From assembly GCA_000320545.1 (NCBI GenBank), contig ADNK01003007.1:1-30000 (forward strand): a stretch of DNA of 30,000 nucleotides, given 5' to 3'. Shown here in pieces: positions 1-12,888 of the stretch. Each line of letters starts with the position of its first letter. Position 1 is the stretch's first letter. The notes under the pieces are model-generated. The model did no database searches. It saw only the letters and a list, made by a program, of their open reading frames with translations, and was not told the origin of the DNA. This DNA is from Bigelowiella natans CCMP2755. Taxonomy: Eukaryota; Cercozoa; Chlorarachniophyceae. The translations under genes and the position numbers were made by a program.

Positions 1-294
1 GTTAACAATCTGGTGCGAAGGTGTAGATACTTCAAGGTAAATCAGTCAAAACTACGTTCATTTTTTGCCTCTTTCCACGGTCTCGAAGCTCGTTTTCTCG
101 AATCGTTTGCATGAAGCAGAGAAAGCAGCAATGGGCCTATGTAGTCCGTTCCTTGTCATTGTCACCACCAGCTCTATCACTTTTCCAAACTCCATAAGTC
201 ACTCGGCTACCTCGTCTGCATGCCCAAAAACGCGAATCTGACGGATTGAAAGGTTCATTTGGCCATTCTCAAGCATCTTCGCTCGCAATTTTCA
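1..294. other. 5' flank of gene 1, no gene seen
   Basis: There is no convincing exon or repeat here. It lies directly upstream of the first ATG cluster of the EH-domain gene, so it probably holds that gene's promoter and 5' UTR. No clear promoter element could be identified by eye. Confidence 0.4.
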
Positions 295-734
295 ATGATG
301 ACGATGTTTAAAGAATCGAAGCAGAAAGAGGTGAGTTCTTCGCCCCAAAACGAGGCCGCTTGTCGATACGCGCATTTTGCTGTGATTTTGTTTTGCACGT
401 CTCCCAATGCTGCAATCCCCGCATGTTACTGATATAATGTGAAGCATTAGTCGATTGGAGACAGTCCCCACCCATGCATATTTACATAACTTGTTAGATC
501 ATCTTTTACAGTCTTTGCATCGCCTCAATTTTCCCTACCTTCCTCCTCTGTGCACATTTCCTTGATTGCTCTTACTCACGCAACGGTCAGTTGATGAAGG
601 GGCTGATCTCTGAGTTCAAGAAAATCGGAACTGATAACGGCATTCCAGCTAAGGTGTACTTGCTCTCTGTGCGTGTGTGTGTGTGTGTGCATCTTGTTAA
701 TTGTATAGCAATTAAATATCTGAAAACAGAAAGG

Positions 735-788
<54 letters not shown>

Positions 789-1640
789 TACACGCAGGAA
801 CCGAAATTTCGTATCCAACATATAGTGAGCTCTAAAAAAATAGTACGGATCAACTATTTTACAAGTATATATACATGTACAAATTCCTTCAATTTTTTAC
901 TGTTGTTGTAATTCATTCTCAAAGGATTTTCCTAGTCTCACCCGATTTCGGCAGCGGATGGAGGGGCATCAGCTCTGGAAATTGCCCAAAATCGATCAAG
1001 TTAAAACGGCGCTTACAACATACATAGACGCGACATCGAAACTCGAGCATAAGTTCTGGTTTCGTAGTTCTTCCACATGTGGTAGCTCAAAGCATTTCCC
1101 TGCTTGACGACTTTCTGCAAAATCAGATGAAGATCGATTTCGAGAACCTGGAGAAGATGCTCGCGTAAGCATGAGCTGCATGCGTGAAGATCCTTGATTT
1201 GCATTCCTTCTTCATTTCCGCTTGCATTCGCTCTTGAGCTAGTATTCGCACTGCCATAGAGGCATCGTTGTGACACAGCACGGCGAACGATCGATCACGG
1301 CATTTTACCACGGCATATTGATGGAGATACGGATGTTTGCTTTGAGACGCAACATTCAAATTAAAAAAACATAATAAAAACGATTGAGAAACTTTCCCTT
1401 ACAGGCTAGTCTATCTATAGAGTTCTTCTATCTCCTCAAAAGCATGGATGCAGGCACTTGATTTGTTCTCTTTCCCCCCTTCCTCTTCCTTGTTGCTCGT
1501 CATTTTCCTTCACAGATACGACATAGCAGGTATCATGAAAAACCTGCCGACCTCAAACAATTTCCAGGAGAAGAAGGCTGCCGCTGCTAGGTCCTCTGAA
1601 GTATTGAGAGAAAGCAAGACAACGCGGGAGAGGGGGAGAG

Positions 1641-1679
<39 letters not shown>

Positions 1680-2230
1680 AAGGGAGAGGAAGAGAGAGGA
1701 TGCAAACAACCAGTTATACATTTATACATCTATCATTATAACCCGTTACGTTACCATTTTTTGGTCAGTCTTTCCTCGCCATCATCTATCGCTAGCACGG
1801 CAAGCTACACCTCTCAGCGGCAGAGAGGAGCTAACAACAACAGCGCATTAAGCGGAATGGCGTCTCCGTCCAGCTTAGCAGCGACAGCGCCTACAAAAAC
1901 TGCGAACGGTTATCATCCACGCTAACATCTCGCATGTAGATACACGCAGTAGTACACAAATATACGAAAGCCTACCCTATCTCCCCTCTCACGCTTTTAC
2001 GCACATATCATCGTCATTAACATCCCTTGCTGATATCTCTCATCCTTGGGTCAATTGTGATATATCCTCAGGATCGTCGTTTCTTCAAGGATCGTCACCT
2101 CAAAATCCGTTTGGAGCTGCCCCAGCAACGTCATCATCGACTAATCCCTTTGGACCTGTGCAGAACCCATGGGTGAGAGGCTGATGATAAATGCGACAGT
2201 CAATTAAAGAAGTTCTTTCGGGGACTATGA

Positions 2231-2271
<41 letters not shown>

Positions 2272-2279
2272 ATATATTT

Positions 2280-2328
<49 letters not shown>

Positions 2329-2594
2329 ATATGCATTCAATTATTTATACGAGATATTTAAGCAATTGCGAGTGCATTTCCAGAACACCTTAGTACCCCA
2401 TCTCATGACTCCCTCCCCTCCCCCCCTCGGCATCTTCGTCAAGCTGACATTGTTATCACTTTCAGGTTGTAAACGAGCAAATGTTCCAAAAGTGCAAGGG
2501 ACTTTTCTCCACGCTGAAGGTAACGGATGGAGAACAAAATGGGATGATAAAGAGTTGGAGAGGAGGAAGGGAAGGAGAGGGTGCGAGACAGAGG

Positions 2595-2631
<37 letters not shown>

Positions 2632-2821
2632 CGAAAGATGGTGAGGAGGAGAGAGTATGAATAGCAATACAGCACCGATATCTACTTGTCTTCCTTTATT
2701 TTCGGGCTGCATTTACTTTTAGCGCCAATAGGAAATTCGGCATATGCCAGAGAGAAAATGAAATATACGCGTTTTTATGTCTACGTCCTTTGAACATTGA
2801 GAGAAGCTATACATGGGATGA

Positions 2822-2856
<35 letters not shown>

Positions 2857-3542
2857 AATATGAACGAGGTGTGCGCGTGCATGTATGCGTTGCGATTCTA
2901 CCAACGGCACTCTAACTTTGATATTTAATACAATCAGCCGGTTAATGGCAAGGTCGCTGGAAAGAATGCAAAGGAGATGCTGATGAAGTCGGGACTTTCA
3001 ATGCAGGTGCAGGGCTCATACTTTTCAGATTCACTTGTTTTTGTGCGTGCTAAATAATGTGTTTACTTTGCATGTAACCTGTATATACTACAGATTCATT
3101 TCATGAGTTGTGTATCTTTAATATGTATTCGAAATCGCAGCAACTAAGGGAGATATGGAAGCTCTCGGACATAGACAAGGACGGGTAAGTACACTGCACA
3201 CTATTCGCATCTAGGGAGCTTATTGCTCTTTTGGCTGATGAAATTAATAATCGTTTTCCCAGACAATTGGATGTGGAAGAGTTCAGCTTAGCTATGTATC
3301 TTATCGATGGCGTTCGCAGAGGTGACCGCGTTCGTAGTATGCGCTTCGTGCGGTGCACGTGCTACGGCATATGTGTTGCAGCATTTTCAAATAACTAAAT
3401 GTAGCACTCCGGCCTCTTTTTGTCGAGTTGTGGTGATTTGGAACGAAGTCAGACTTAATTTGCGCTACGCGTTTGTTCAGGCAAGATGCAATCGATTCCA
3501 AGCGCTTTGTCGCCCGAGATGGTGCCTCCATCAAAGAGATGA
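295..3542 (+). CDS. EH-domain endocytic adaptor-like protein (multi-exon)
   Basis: Phase-consistent exons: 295-330, 591-653, 955-1164 (interrupted, see below), 1516-1600, 1818-1908, 2072-2172, 2466-2519, 2938-3006, 3141-3184, 3263-3321, 3481-3542 (TGA). The product is about 285 residues. The N-terminal half is helical and charged and I do not recognise it. A Ser/Asn/Ala-rich linker carries two NPFG motifs and an NPW. The last six exons encode an Eps15-homology domain running from NEQMFQKCKGLFSTLK through REIWKLSD and the EF-hand loop DIDKDGQLDVEE to the typical end PPSKR. The loop has Asp at positions 1, 3, 5 and 9 and Glu at 12, so it should bind calcium; the Trp of REIW is the usual NPF-binding residue. 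EH domains bind NPF peptides in clathrin-linked endocytosis, so a role there is inferred. Reading frame shifts by one between about 1058 and 1092, which needs a tiny 22- or 34-base intron or a sequence error. The start is the first ATG of the 295 exon. Confidence 0.86.
746..784. repeat. (GA)n microsatellite in gene 1 intron
   Basis: A near-perfect GA dinucleotide run inside the second intron of the EH-domain gene, preceded by a short (GT)n at about 679-689. Confidence 0.95.
1640..1680. repeat. Compound (GATA)n(GA)n microsatellite
   Basis: A GATA tetranucleotide run passes directly into GA dinucleotides, just 3' of the donor at 1601 in gene 1. Confidence 0.95.
2235..2321. repeat. Compound (TA)n and (GA)n microsatellite
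   Basis: A long TA run (2235-2268) is followed by a GA run (2285-2321) within one intron of gene 1. A further GA run lies at about 2600-2629 in the next intron and a GT run at 2825-2854. Confidence 0.95.
2466..3542 (+). other. EH domain (C-terminal, six exons)
   Basis: The domain spans the last six exons: 2466-2519, 2938-3006, 3141-3184, 3263-3321 and 3481-3542 carry the recognisable fold, and the NPF linker lies in 2072-2172. Key features are the GLFSTLK helix, GKVAGKNAKEML, the WKLSD motif, one canonical calcium loop and the SLAMYLIDG segment. All splice phases match. A C-terminal EH domain occurs in EHD/RME-1 proteins, but those carry an N-terminal dynamin-type GTPase that is not seen here. 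Confidence 0.9.
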
Positions 3543-4195
3543 TGATGACTGACGGCCATGCTTGATAGGCAGGGAGCGAGAAGTGAGAGAGTCTAGACCA
3601 TGTATGCAACCGAGCGTTAATTTAGAACTCTGCAACAAATGACCCTAATTGTAATGATGTTCAATAATTTAAAAAAAAATCACCAAAGCAGCCAGCCTAA
3701 TAGCGTAATACAAGTGCACAGCATCAGGGCCCAGCATTCTTATTAAGACAGAGTATCTGTTAGCTACCTATAGCTATGGTGCTGCTGGGACAAATCTAAA
3801 CATGCATCCAGTAAGATATTGGCTCACGATTTTCGTGTGGTAGCTGAGATGCGCCTGAAATACACACAGGGACAGCGCATTGCACTCACAATATACGCTT
3901 GGTACAGACAATCCGATCACCAGCGACGCGCAGTAACTGCATACATCCGCATTTTTGCGTAAATCATGCCCAGTGCAACAACATGCACTAGCAATATAGC
4001 CCGAGAAAAAGCATACTTACCAAGATATAGTCACAACGAATATGTCATGTAATCATGCAGTACACTGCGTCCATATAGCGCCTCATGGTGCAACATGCCA
4101 TTTTAAACTATGCAGTTAGAACTAGCACGTGCGTGTGCGTACAGAAATCTAGAAAGACGCGTCGATGAGCGACTCAGATTAAAATAATTCATAAA
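3543..4195. other. Intergenic space between convergent genes 1 and 2
   Basis: About 650 bases between the TGA of the EH-domain gene and the stop of the oppositely oriented giant gene. It contains the two 3' UTRs and an A-run near 3670. No exon, RNA gene or strong repeat was seen. Confidence 0.6.
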
Positions 4196-4734
4196 TCATA
4201 CGCTCTGGTCTTGGCCTGACATGTGTAGATCAATCCGTTTGCACCTTCCCGACGCCAGCACACTTCTATTAGGCGATGAGGCCCTTCCTAACATGCTTCT
4301 ATTCGGCGAGGAAGTACGCAACGACTGATTCATTCCTGAGTTCAGCTCCATCATTGCAATATCTCTGCTCTTATCCGACCTATACGTGGCCTCCCCGGAA
4401 GAGCGCTGGCTAGTAGATCGATCCAGATGCGGCCTTACCGATGAAATTGCGAACGACTCGCTCACCCGCCGCGAGTGCAGCCCCCCCAGCATTGCAATGT
4501 CCTTGCTTTTGTTCGATCCAAAGCTCAACCTCCGGGAAGAACGCCAGGCTGACGACTGATTGCGACTGAAAGTCGCTTCTCTTCTTATACTGTCGTTGTC
4601 CTCGGACTTATCCGAGCGTGGTGATTTCTTTAGAATCCCACTGTCCTTCTCTGTTTTCTCCTCAGCGACGGCCTCAACGACTGTGGTCTGAACCAACACA
4701 GCTGGAACTTCAACATACGTGTGTTTCCGCACCA
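4196..4734 (-). other. Ser/Arg-rich cytoplasmic tail with internal repeats
   Basis: After the last helix come about 175 residues rich in Ser, Arg and Lys. Two near-identical nonamers occur, SNKSKDIAM (about 4490-4516) and SDKSRDIAM (about 4354-4380), and SSPNRS appears twice close to the end. The Arg-x-x-Ser and Ser-Pro steps look like kinase sites. This is inference from composition; no known domain is seen. Confidence 0.7.
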
Positions 4735-6541
4735 TTCCGGCGAGAATAAGAACATACTCGAGCAGGGCGATCGTAACTTGAACGCCGACATACGTTACCA
4801 CGCCGAACATGAGGATTATAAAAGGGCTGAGGACGATGCTTCTTACAGCATCGATGAATGGTGCATGTGCCTATACACAACAAAGAGCAATTGTTAATTA
4901 CGCTTAGATTCCCACATCCATTCTACCCTCCCTCCCCCCTCCTTATCGCTGATCTCACAGACCTCTTTCAAGTCAGTTGTCCACTCATAACGATTCCATA
5001 TACGCATCATGTGACCGTGAATTGGATCAAGCCTTTCAAACCATGATGGACACATGAGAAGAGAAAGAAGTTAATCAGAGGCAGGATATGATGTGTCGCT
5101 TTCTCTCGCACTGTCTACTCAAGCAAATCGGAAAATCCGTCGGCATACGAAGTACCTTTGGCAGTCTCCAAGGTAGAGGTTGGGATTGAAATCAAGCTGT
5201 TTCCAAGAGACCTTTGGGCATCGGAAGGACTGAGCGTCACCTGCAAGTGAAAACGGAGATGGGTGTAGATGTTGATATCACTTTTTGCAATAAGAGATTA
5301 GAGCTATGGCACCTCTTCCGCTCACTGAAATGTCTCCAATGGAATATGATCCCCTTTGGGTATTCGCAGTCGATAACACTTCTATGATCATGAACGTAGC
5401 TTTCACTCCTTTGAATCTAAGAATAAGAGGACGGCCATTGATTAGTGAAGTTGACCGATGGATGATAGATGTTTCCCTTCAAACTACACAACGGCCAACA
5501 AACCTACTGACCTTTGGACGTGCCTCTGTTTGTTGCGTTGCTGCTGCTGCTGTAGCACCGTGATGGTGGGAGAGTATTTGATATTGTGATTCGTGATGAT
5601 GATGATGCTGCCATTTGAATTTGTTTCTAGAGGCCCCATCGCCAATCCAATACGATACGCTAGATTCACCGAGGACGGCGCGGAGGAAACACTGTCTGTC
5701 TCCCACGTGATAGCCACCGAATGGATATCATATGCATCTATTCCAAATGTGCCGGATTCGATAGCGAAAGCAGATAATGGAAGGGACGCCGACCCTCTGC
5801 CTGACGTCACTGTCGTAGACAAATTTTGCAGCTTCGTTAATTGCAGTTCGTGGATACCAAGCGCATATTCCGAAGCTGTGGCGCAGTATTTCGAGTTCCT
5901 GCGATTGGATTGGCGGAATTTAAAGAGCAATAGAAAACGAGTCACTGTCTTTAACTTTATTGGTGAGTTACAGGATGGAATAGCAGATAATAGCGACGAA
6001 TATTCTCAGTAGAATTTTGCAATACCCAACAATCTATCGTCTTAATGAAAACCGTGTAGAAGTGTTATACAAGAGAAGAAGTACTATAGAAATAGCAGCG
6101 GGGAGTCTATGCGAGTATTAGGCATGAATTCGTGGGTGCGATCATGTAGGATGTAAGATGGGTAGAACCAATTATCAACGCGGGCCTTTTCGTTTAAATT
6201 GAATTCGTATTGGTCGTTTCTTATCTAGTTAAAGAGGGAAGATTCAAAGCAGGTAAGTAGTAAACAACTATCTGTACAAAGCCAGCATCAGGTGATATAA
6301 TAAATCATATGCGTCTATCAGTAAGTGTAGGAATGTATATGCAAGAGCTGATATGACTGAAGCTGTGGATCCTGTGTTGGCTCGTAACCCGTGCTGCTGA
6401 TCGATGCAAGCCAATTGTAAATGTTGCATGGCCATGCGCGTTCTTGCTATTAGCTTTGGCGGTTATTTCGTCGTTTCGAATCGTACGCTGAATTTCTTGT
6501 TGCAGAGTCATGCCTATTAGGTTGCACGTTCCATTACAAAT

Positions 6542-6582
<41 letters not shown>

Positions 6583-7778
6583 TCAAGAGAGTGGTCAAAA
6601 GTGAAAATTTAACATTGAAAGATAAAAAAGGATGAACATTCTCTGAAAAGATTTCTACCCTATAGAATACCTTGGAATACACCAAACGCTCCTACTGTCT
6701 TAACAGTCACAACTTGCCGGGTGACGTAATAGAGAATATAGAGCACAAAGGCTATGGACGCTGCCATGAAAACCTTCAAGGAATGTTCAGATCTCTCATG
6801 CAACAATGTCTTGTTGAAAATGCTGTGACATTCGCTAAAGACTTTACTTAGGAAATAGTCGAATCGGTGTGGAAGGATCACTACGATGTTTACGTGTCTC
6901 CTGCTACTGTTTCAATGCTGTACAAAACACCACCTTCCACATCTTGTAGAAGAGCTCCCAAACGAATTCATCAATTCTCAAGCAGCACTTATGGCTATAC
7001 AAATATTAACTTAAGTCAGAGTGCCGAACATCTATCTCTTTATTTCTGCTTTCAAGTCATTCTACATATTCAAGCGAGTCATTCGTATCATCATGCACGC
7101 ATGTACATGGTGAAGTTCTCCAAAAATTGATTCATCAATCTCTTCAGATAGCTCAGTATCATTGCCACACTTACATTGAATGGAGGCATCCACAACATAA
7201 CAGTTTCTTGCAGATGAGATCGAACAGGAATTGATCAGGTTTACCGACGTTGCTATCTGCACATACATCCTTTTATACGATAACCTTCTAAGACAAACGC
7301 GAGTCTCTCTTTTATACATCTTTCTTCTCTTTACATTGCCATGTTATCAACGAGCCACCTTTAAGCTTGATCCGGACCCCGATCACGTACTGTGCGGTTG
7401 AGATGAGAATGCGGAACCTGAGCCATTGCATCAAGCACGAATGCTGTGAGATCTGAAATGCTTTGACTACGGCGATGATAAACAAGAGGTGTTGATTTCT
7501 GTTTAATGTTAAGATTTTGGTATGGGTGAGGCAAAATTACCATCGAATAATGACCCAGCTGATATCAAATAGTAGAATCAGCGCTAGCAGCATTTTCAGA
7601 AGCACCGCCCCGGAAAATCTCCTTTACAAGTATCAACAATCCCGTTGCGCATGCAGCCATATTAAGCTAGGAAGAAGATAGTAATTGGTGCCACTTCTAG
7701 TTCTAACATCAATAGATTTATTTACTATGTATTTTGGTGTTGGGGAATATTTCTTTCCCCTCTTTGAATCGTTCCAAG

Positions 7779-7829
<51 letters not shown>

Positions 7830-10800
7830 CTAGCATCATGAGAGGCAGCAAGCGAACCACTGAGGATATTCAATATAGTCCTGCAACCGCGGCAGTACCA
7901 TCGAGCTCACGTTTACTGTCTAGATATGAGTACAAATTAGTGTTGGTTGATCTGCTTGTTTTCAATCTCAAATATTGAATCTGTGTATAGAATGATAAAG
8001 GAAAATAAAGCAGCAACGTGCAAACTGCACCTCTAGTCCCATTTGGTCATTTAATTTGAGAGACTGGTTGGAACGGCTGGGTATCCTCGTTGCGCTCACG
8101 TTCGTTTCTTGCGAAAGAACTTGCTTGAGGAGGGGCTCTGGAACCTGATTCAGCATTACAAGATATGCGATTGAAACGAAGGCAATCGTTCGATATTTGT
8201 AGCATATCCGTCTCACACGCCCACTAAGTGAAGCTTAACATTATAATTCTTAATTGACATGGAAGAGGAAAGGATTTGCCTTTGAGTACAGTACGTACGT
8301 GAGTTGGGAGGTTCGGCACAGTCAGTATAGCCTCGCTCTGGAAGGTCGTCGTCCATGCTCCATCTGTTGTACGTTAGCAATTTTATATCCTCTTTTATTA
8401 TTTAGAAAACCACACACCCCGCACACACATCGCAATTCGCAAAGCACTGCCGTCTAAGAAAGCAAGCTTAGCGTTAGAAACGGCCATAGTATCGTGGCGT
8501 GGAACACGCAATCAAGTTGAAGATGAAAATGTAGAGATTTAGAGTATGTCGATGGTCGGCGGGCTAAACTCGCTTATTCGCTAACTCACTAATTCGTTTG
8601 GTCGCGGCGGTGTGTGTCATGGCGTTGTAGCTATCGATCTCGCTGGAGTTGGCCTCGAGTGGCCCCCTACTGACACGAATCTGTGCACAAAGACACTTTC
8701 TCACTACCAACAGAATCTCGTTTGACAGATATCACCGTGCGTGCACAGAGCAGGGCCGCACCGTTTCATGGGTATCTACCTTGATAACATTCATAGAGTT
8801 ATTCGTCGCGTCGATCATCCTAAAAATTGATCAGAGGGATATGAGCATTAAAGACTCGGTTTATCGGAGGAAATACGTGTGCTTTGATACCGATTTAGAT
8901 CTCGGACATCCCTGTTAACCTAGTACGATATTGCAGAGAGAATAAAGGAAGGAAGAGTGGCATGGGCCTACAATCATGTACAGGCTATAAACTAGGTGCG
9001 GGACACACGTTTACTTTCCTTGTCGCTCTTGGAATGTATATACGAATATAGAATGCCATTGAGGACGAACCTCTTGCTGATATTCGCCAAGATACTTCTT
9101 CCGAGCTTTGCTTAAATTTCCCGTTACCTTTACACAAAGATACAGTAACATCTTTACAATAGCTGCATGAACAAAGGCTCACCTCATCAAAGCTTGGCCA
9201 CGCATCATTTAGTATAACAAAGCAGGTTCCATTCGCCCCTTCGTTGGTGGGAATGTGGGGAGAAGGCAGCTTTTGGAATAAGTAATAGTGCTGGTTGGAT
9301 CTGAAAATCCAAATTAAGAATTTGAACGAATTTTACAATCACAACTTGTGATAAACGTAGACAGCACTGCGAACTAACAATAACACATATTAATGCTCAC
9401 GACAGGTGAACAAGAAACAATGAACAAAGCATTGATGCAAGTCTACATGCGCCAGAACCAACCAGGGTGTTATTCTAATAGACAAACTCGACGCAGATGT
9501 TGTTGGTATAGTCATATTCCATATTCGGAACTCTTTCATCCTTACCGATCGAAGCTGTAGCCTCGGCACCTAATAGAAATACGATAATTTCGAGAGTTTG
9601 AAACAGTGTCAAGCATGATCATGAACTTGCACTTCTGTTCTACATCAGATTAAATTTGGCTATGTAAAACTCCAAGAGACACCATCTACTCGATTTAATA
9701 ACTGTCATCAACGAACGGCCTACCAATCAGCATTGCCACACCATTCCGAAAGGTTCGCCATAATCTTCTCTTCATCGGACCTGACAAGCGTAGGGTCAGG
9801 AGGAGTGTGTGAATAGAATGTACTTGCAATATATGCATTGGCGACGCGATTGAAGAGATTGGTAAGTACTTTGGATCAAGATGCCACGTAACAATTTCAT
9901 GCGAGGTGGGATCTGATGTTTTATGAACAAATATTTGTAACTCTAAAGAGTGTTTCGGAGCTAATCAAGGAAGCTGACTGCCATCGCCTGAATCGCCTTT
10001 TTTAAGAGTAGCCAATCGCTAGTTACATCTATGGAAAAACATTGTTGTTTTGCCTGAAATGACCTTTGTAATTGTAGGCGATTGAGTCCTTTTCATAGAT
10101 CGCGCCTTTTCCGTAATGCAGATTACATACAATAATTTTATATTGAACTACCGTTTTTACGGACAATGCAGCCGAATCTAATTTGACTTAATAACCGTTG
10201 AAAGATAGACGATTTATGAATTAATACATATTTAGCCCGCAGCACGAGAACAAGAAGAGCTCAGAATACGCGAATGAATATAAAACAGGAAAGTAATCTC
10301 GTGATAAGTCGGGAGATAAAAGAAAGAAACATCAGTGACCTCCTTTGAGATTGCAGGCCTTTTCAGAGCTTATTTCATCAAACTTACTCGCACCTTTTGG
10401 TGGTGTCTGAAATCTAAGTAGAAAGAGGAGACATATGCAGATGATGATTAGAGGCGAATCGAGAAGTAAACAAAAGAAAACTAAAGAAAACATTGAGAAA
10501 AAGGGCTTGTTTAATTTGTGTGCACTGGTGCTTGTGAGAGAAAGAAAGAAAGAGAAGCGAGAGAGAGAATGAGTGTGAGAGGGAAAGCTGCATTCAAATT
10601 ACTGAAGATTGTGAAAGGCCTTCACTGCAGTCTTATTGTTTTCGTAAGCAGACCATATCGCAGCATCTGCAGCTAAACATCCTGTCATACACAAAAACAA
10701 ACAAACACACACACACACACACACAAGCAAACTCACACACTCTCACACACTTAAGAATAAAACTGGTGATGAAACAAATTCATGCCTGTGTTCACATGTA

Positions 10801-11696
10801 TACGCGTAATGCCACTCCACATTGGAGGGACAGCAGAGCCGCAGAAATTGATGTAAATACTGCCAACTACCATGTTGTTTTGCGAAGTATGTGCTATCAA
10901 TTCTTGAGGTCTCATTTCTATATGCTGCCTCGATTGCATCGACTACCCCAGAGAGCTTTGCAGTAAAATAGTAGTATCATCGGAAAATCAGGTGCGGTAT
11001 GTTTAGAGAACTACATAATCATATTATACCTGTGAATCTCTCTTAACAGCAAATTCGGGGTATTGCTTGAGAATGTCAAAATGCTCCTGGAAAAAGGGCT
11101 AGCTATTATTGCCATTTCTGGTTGTACTTGCAGCGTTTTCATTTTTCAATAAGAAGTGAAGGACTCATTAAGTTGCTATTGTCTGTTTATTCGAACGCAA
11201 ACAAACTAAACCTTATTCACTGCTAAAAACAGCATCCCCATGAAGCTCATTGTAAACAGCAGCGCCAGGGCACCCTAGAAGTAAGAAGATGTTTTTTTCG
11301 AGGTAAAGCAGTCAAAGAAATTTGAGTTGTAAGTGTGTGTGGAATAAAACACACACTATATTCCACGGTCGAACGACGTGGGAAGCGGCTTGCCTGCTTC
11401 ATACCTGGAAACCAAATACCAGCGCGATGTACAGCCAGTGATACCTTTTGAAGATTGCCGCTATTGTTATAATTGTTATTGCCTTTTTGTAGTAATGAAT
11501 TCGGTGCATTGTGTACTATATGCATCGGCGACTAGGCATATAATCGGTGAAGGCCCTTGAGAACTACCATCGGAGTCTATCTTGGTGCAGAACTTCAAGT
11601 TGCGTTTCATTTATTTTCTTCTTTCCTGTTTTAAAGTGATAAAATCAGTAACATAACGCTCGGCATACCTCACAGAATCCTTTCGTTTCTTGCGTA

Positions 11697-11733
<37 letters not shown>

Positions 11734-12832
11734 TATTATTTTTTTTAATTATTCATTGATTAAGTCAAATATTATATCATTTCACCATCTTTTGATGGAG
11801 TCGGCATGGAGTATCCGTCGCTAATTGATAGAGATCGAAACGACGAATGTTACCATATGAAATTATAGCAACTTAATTAAGAGTGTTACTGTTGGCATGG
11901 CCGGATCGCACATACGAAACAACACAAACGAAGACGAAATAATCTCATCATACGAACAAGGAAAGCTTGACTAGCTCGTGCAAATTCGGCACCTCTCTAA
12001 GCTTATACGATAGCCGGTGACGTCAAGAGCATATTGCATTTTATTTCTAGGATAAAAGACAAACAAAGGAAAACAGTAAGCTGCATTCGAAATGAAGTGT
12101 TGTGGTTTTCAGGAGAACCAATAGTAGCAGTGTACTCACCTGATGTTCCTTTGATAAATCTTTACGCATGAAAACATCAATAGGAGCATTGCAACGGCGA
12201 ATAGGGCTATTACGGCTTGGATGTATGTGCGGAAAAGCCTCCAAACGCCGTTCATGCTGTGAGATGTTCCTATGTAAACAAAGGGATGAAACTTACCCAT
12301 TCGTGTCAATAGAACAGAGTAATATCGATGATATATTTTACACAAATGTAGTCGCTCGCGCGCACGCATAGATCCACACCCACGCTCACACTTAAATGAA
12401 AGATCTGTCAGGGGCGCATTAGTAGTGTGTGTTTGAGGACAAGCCCGCTTATAAGATCTGTCAGGGGCGCATTAGTAGTGTGTGTTTGAGGACAAGCCCG
12501 CTTATTTTCACTTGGACATGCAATTCGGAATGAAACCTTCCTCAATGCTTGATTTTGTCAGTGTGAGTAGGGAATCATTGAATGTCGGTCTCATAGCCCG
12601 TACGACGCCTGCAGCATGACCCATAGATTCATTATGTCTCCGCAATGCTCTGGAACTAAGTACGCAAAATTTATGAAATTTAATCAGATAGGCTTTTGCA
12701 GGACCTGTTGGATCCACCCATGTAATGACGTAAGGCCCCATGCCCTCCCCCCCGTCCTGGATGGCTTCAAAGTTGCTGCTGCTCTCTGATAGTGGGCCAC
12801 GATACTCAACCTGATAATATACGAAACAAGAA

Positions 12833-12888
<56 letters not shown>

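Larger units (their letters stand above)
4196..12256 (-). other. Multi-pass membrane region and tail, family unknown
   Basis: Hydrophobic segments: TM1 in 12140-12256 (IQAVIALFAVAMLLLMF), TM2 across 11405-11444 and 11221-11274 (LYIALVFGFQ then GALALLFTMSFMGMLF), TM3 in 7541-7621 (LLKMLLALILLFDISWVII), TM4 in 6671-6809 (VFMAASIAFVLYILYYV), and a 36-residue stretch in 4196-4870 that could be one or two helices. A loop of about 300 residues lies between TM2 and TM3, with Cys- and Trp-rich pieces, and one of about 240 residues between TM4 and the last helix. Between TM3 and TM4 is a Cys-rich patch (KLLCCGCLHS, HKCC). The spacing recalls prominin/tweety topology, but no family motif was found. Confidence 0.65.

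Noticed and set aside
591-911. Plus-strand frames running through GA repeats (RERERE) and similar SLSLSL frames elsewhere
   Set aside because: Dinucleotide repeats keep frames open artificially. Only the first 63 bases (591-653) are a real exon.
5484-5945. A 153-codon minus-strand frame, Ser/Leu-rich
   Set aside because: Its 3' exit phase would put a stop at the start of the next exon. The adjacent frame (with one TGA) fits the flanking exons instead.
5593-6012. A 139-codon plus-strand open frame
   Set aside because: It overlaps minus-strand exons that join both neighbours in phase, its own ends show no partner exons on the plus strand, and it starts in a low-complexity Met run from a CAT/ATG repeat.
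4196-12256. Choline-transporter-like (SLC44) membrane family for gene 2
   Set aside because: The Cys-rich patch between TM3 and TM4 recalls it, but the following signature segment and the helix count do not match.
12400-12505. CRISPR-like array or insertion-sequence ends
   Set aside because: There are only two directly abutting copies with no spacer, within a eukaryotic intron.
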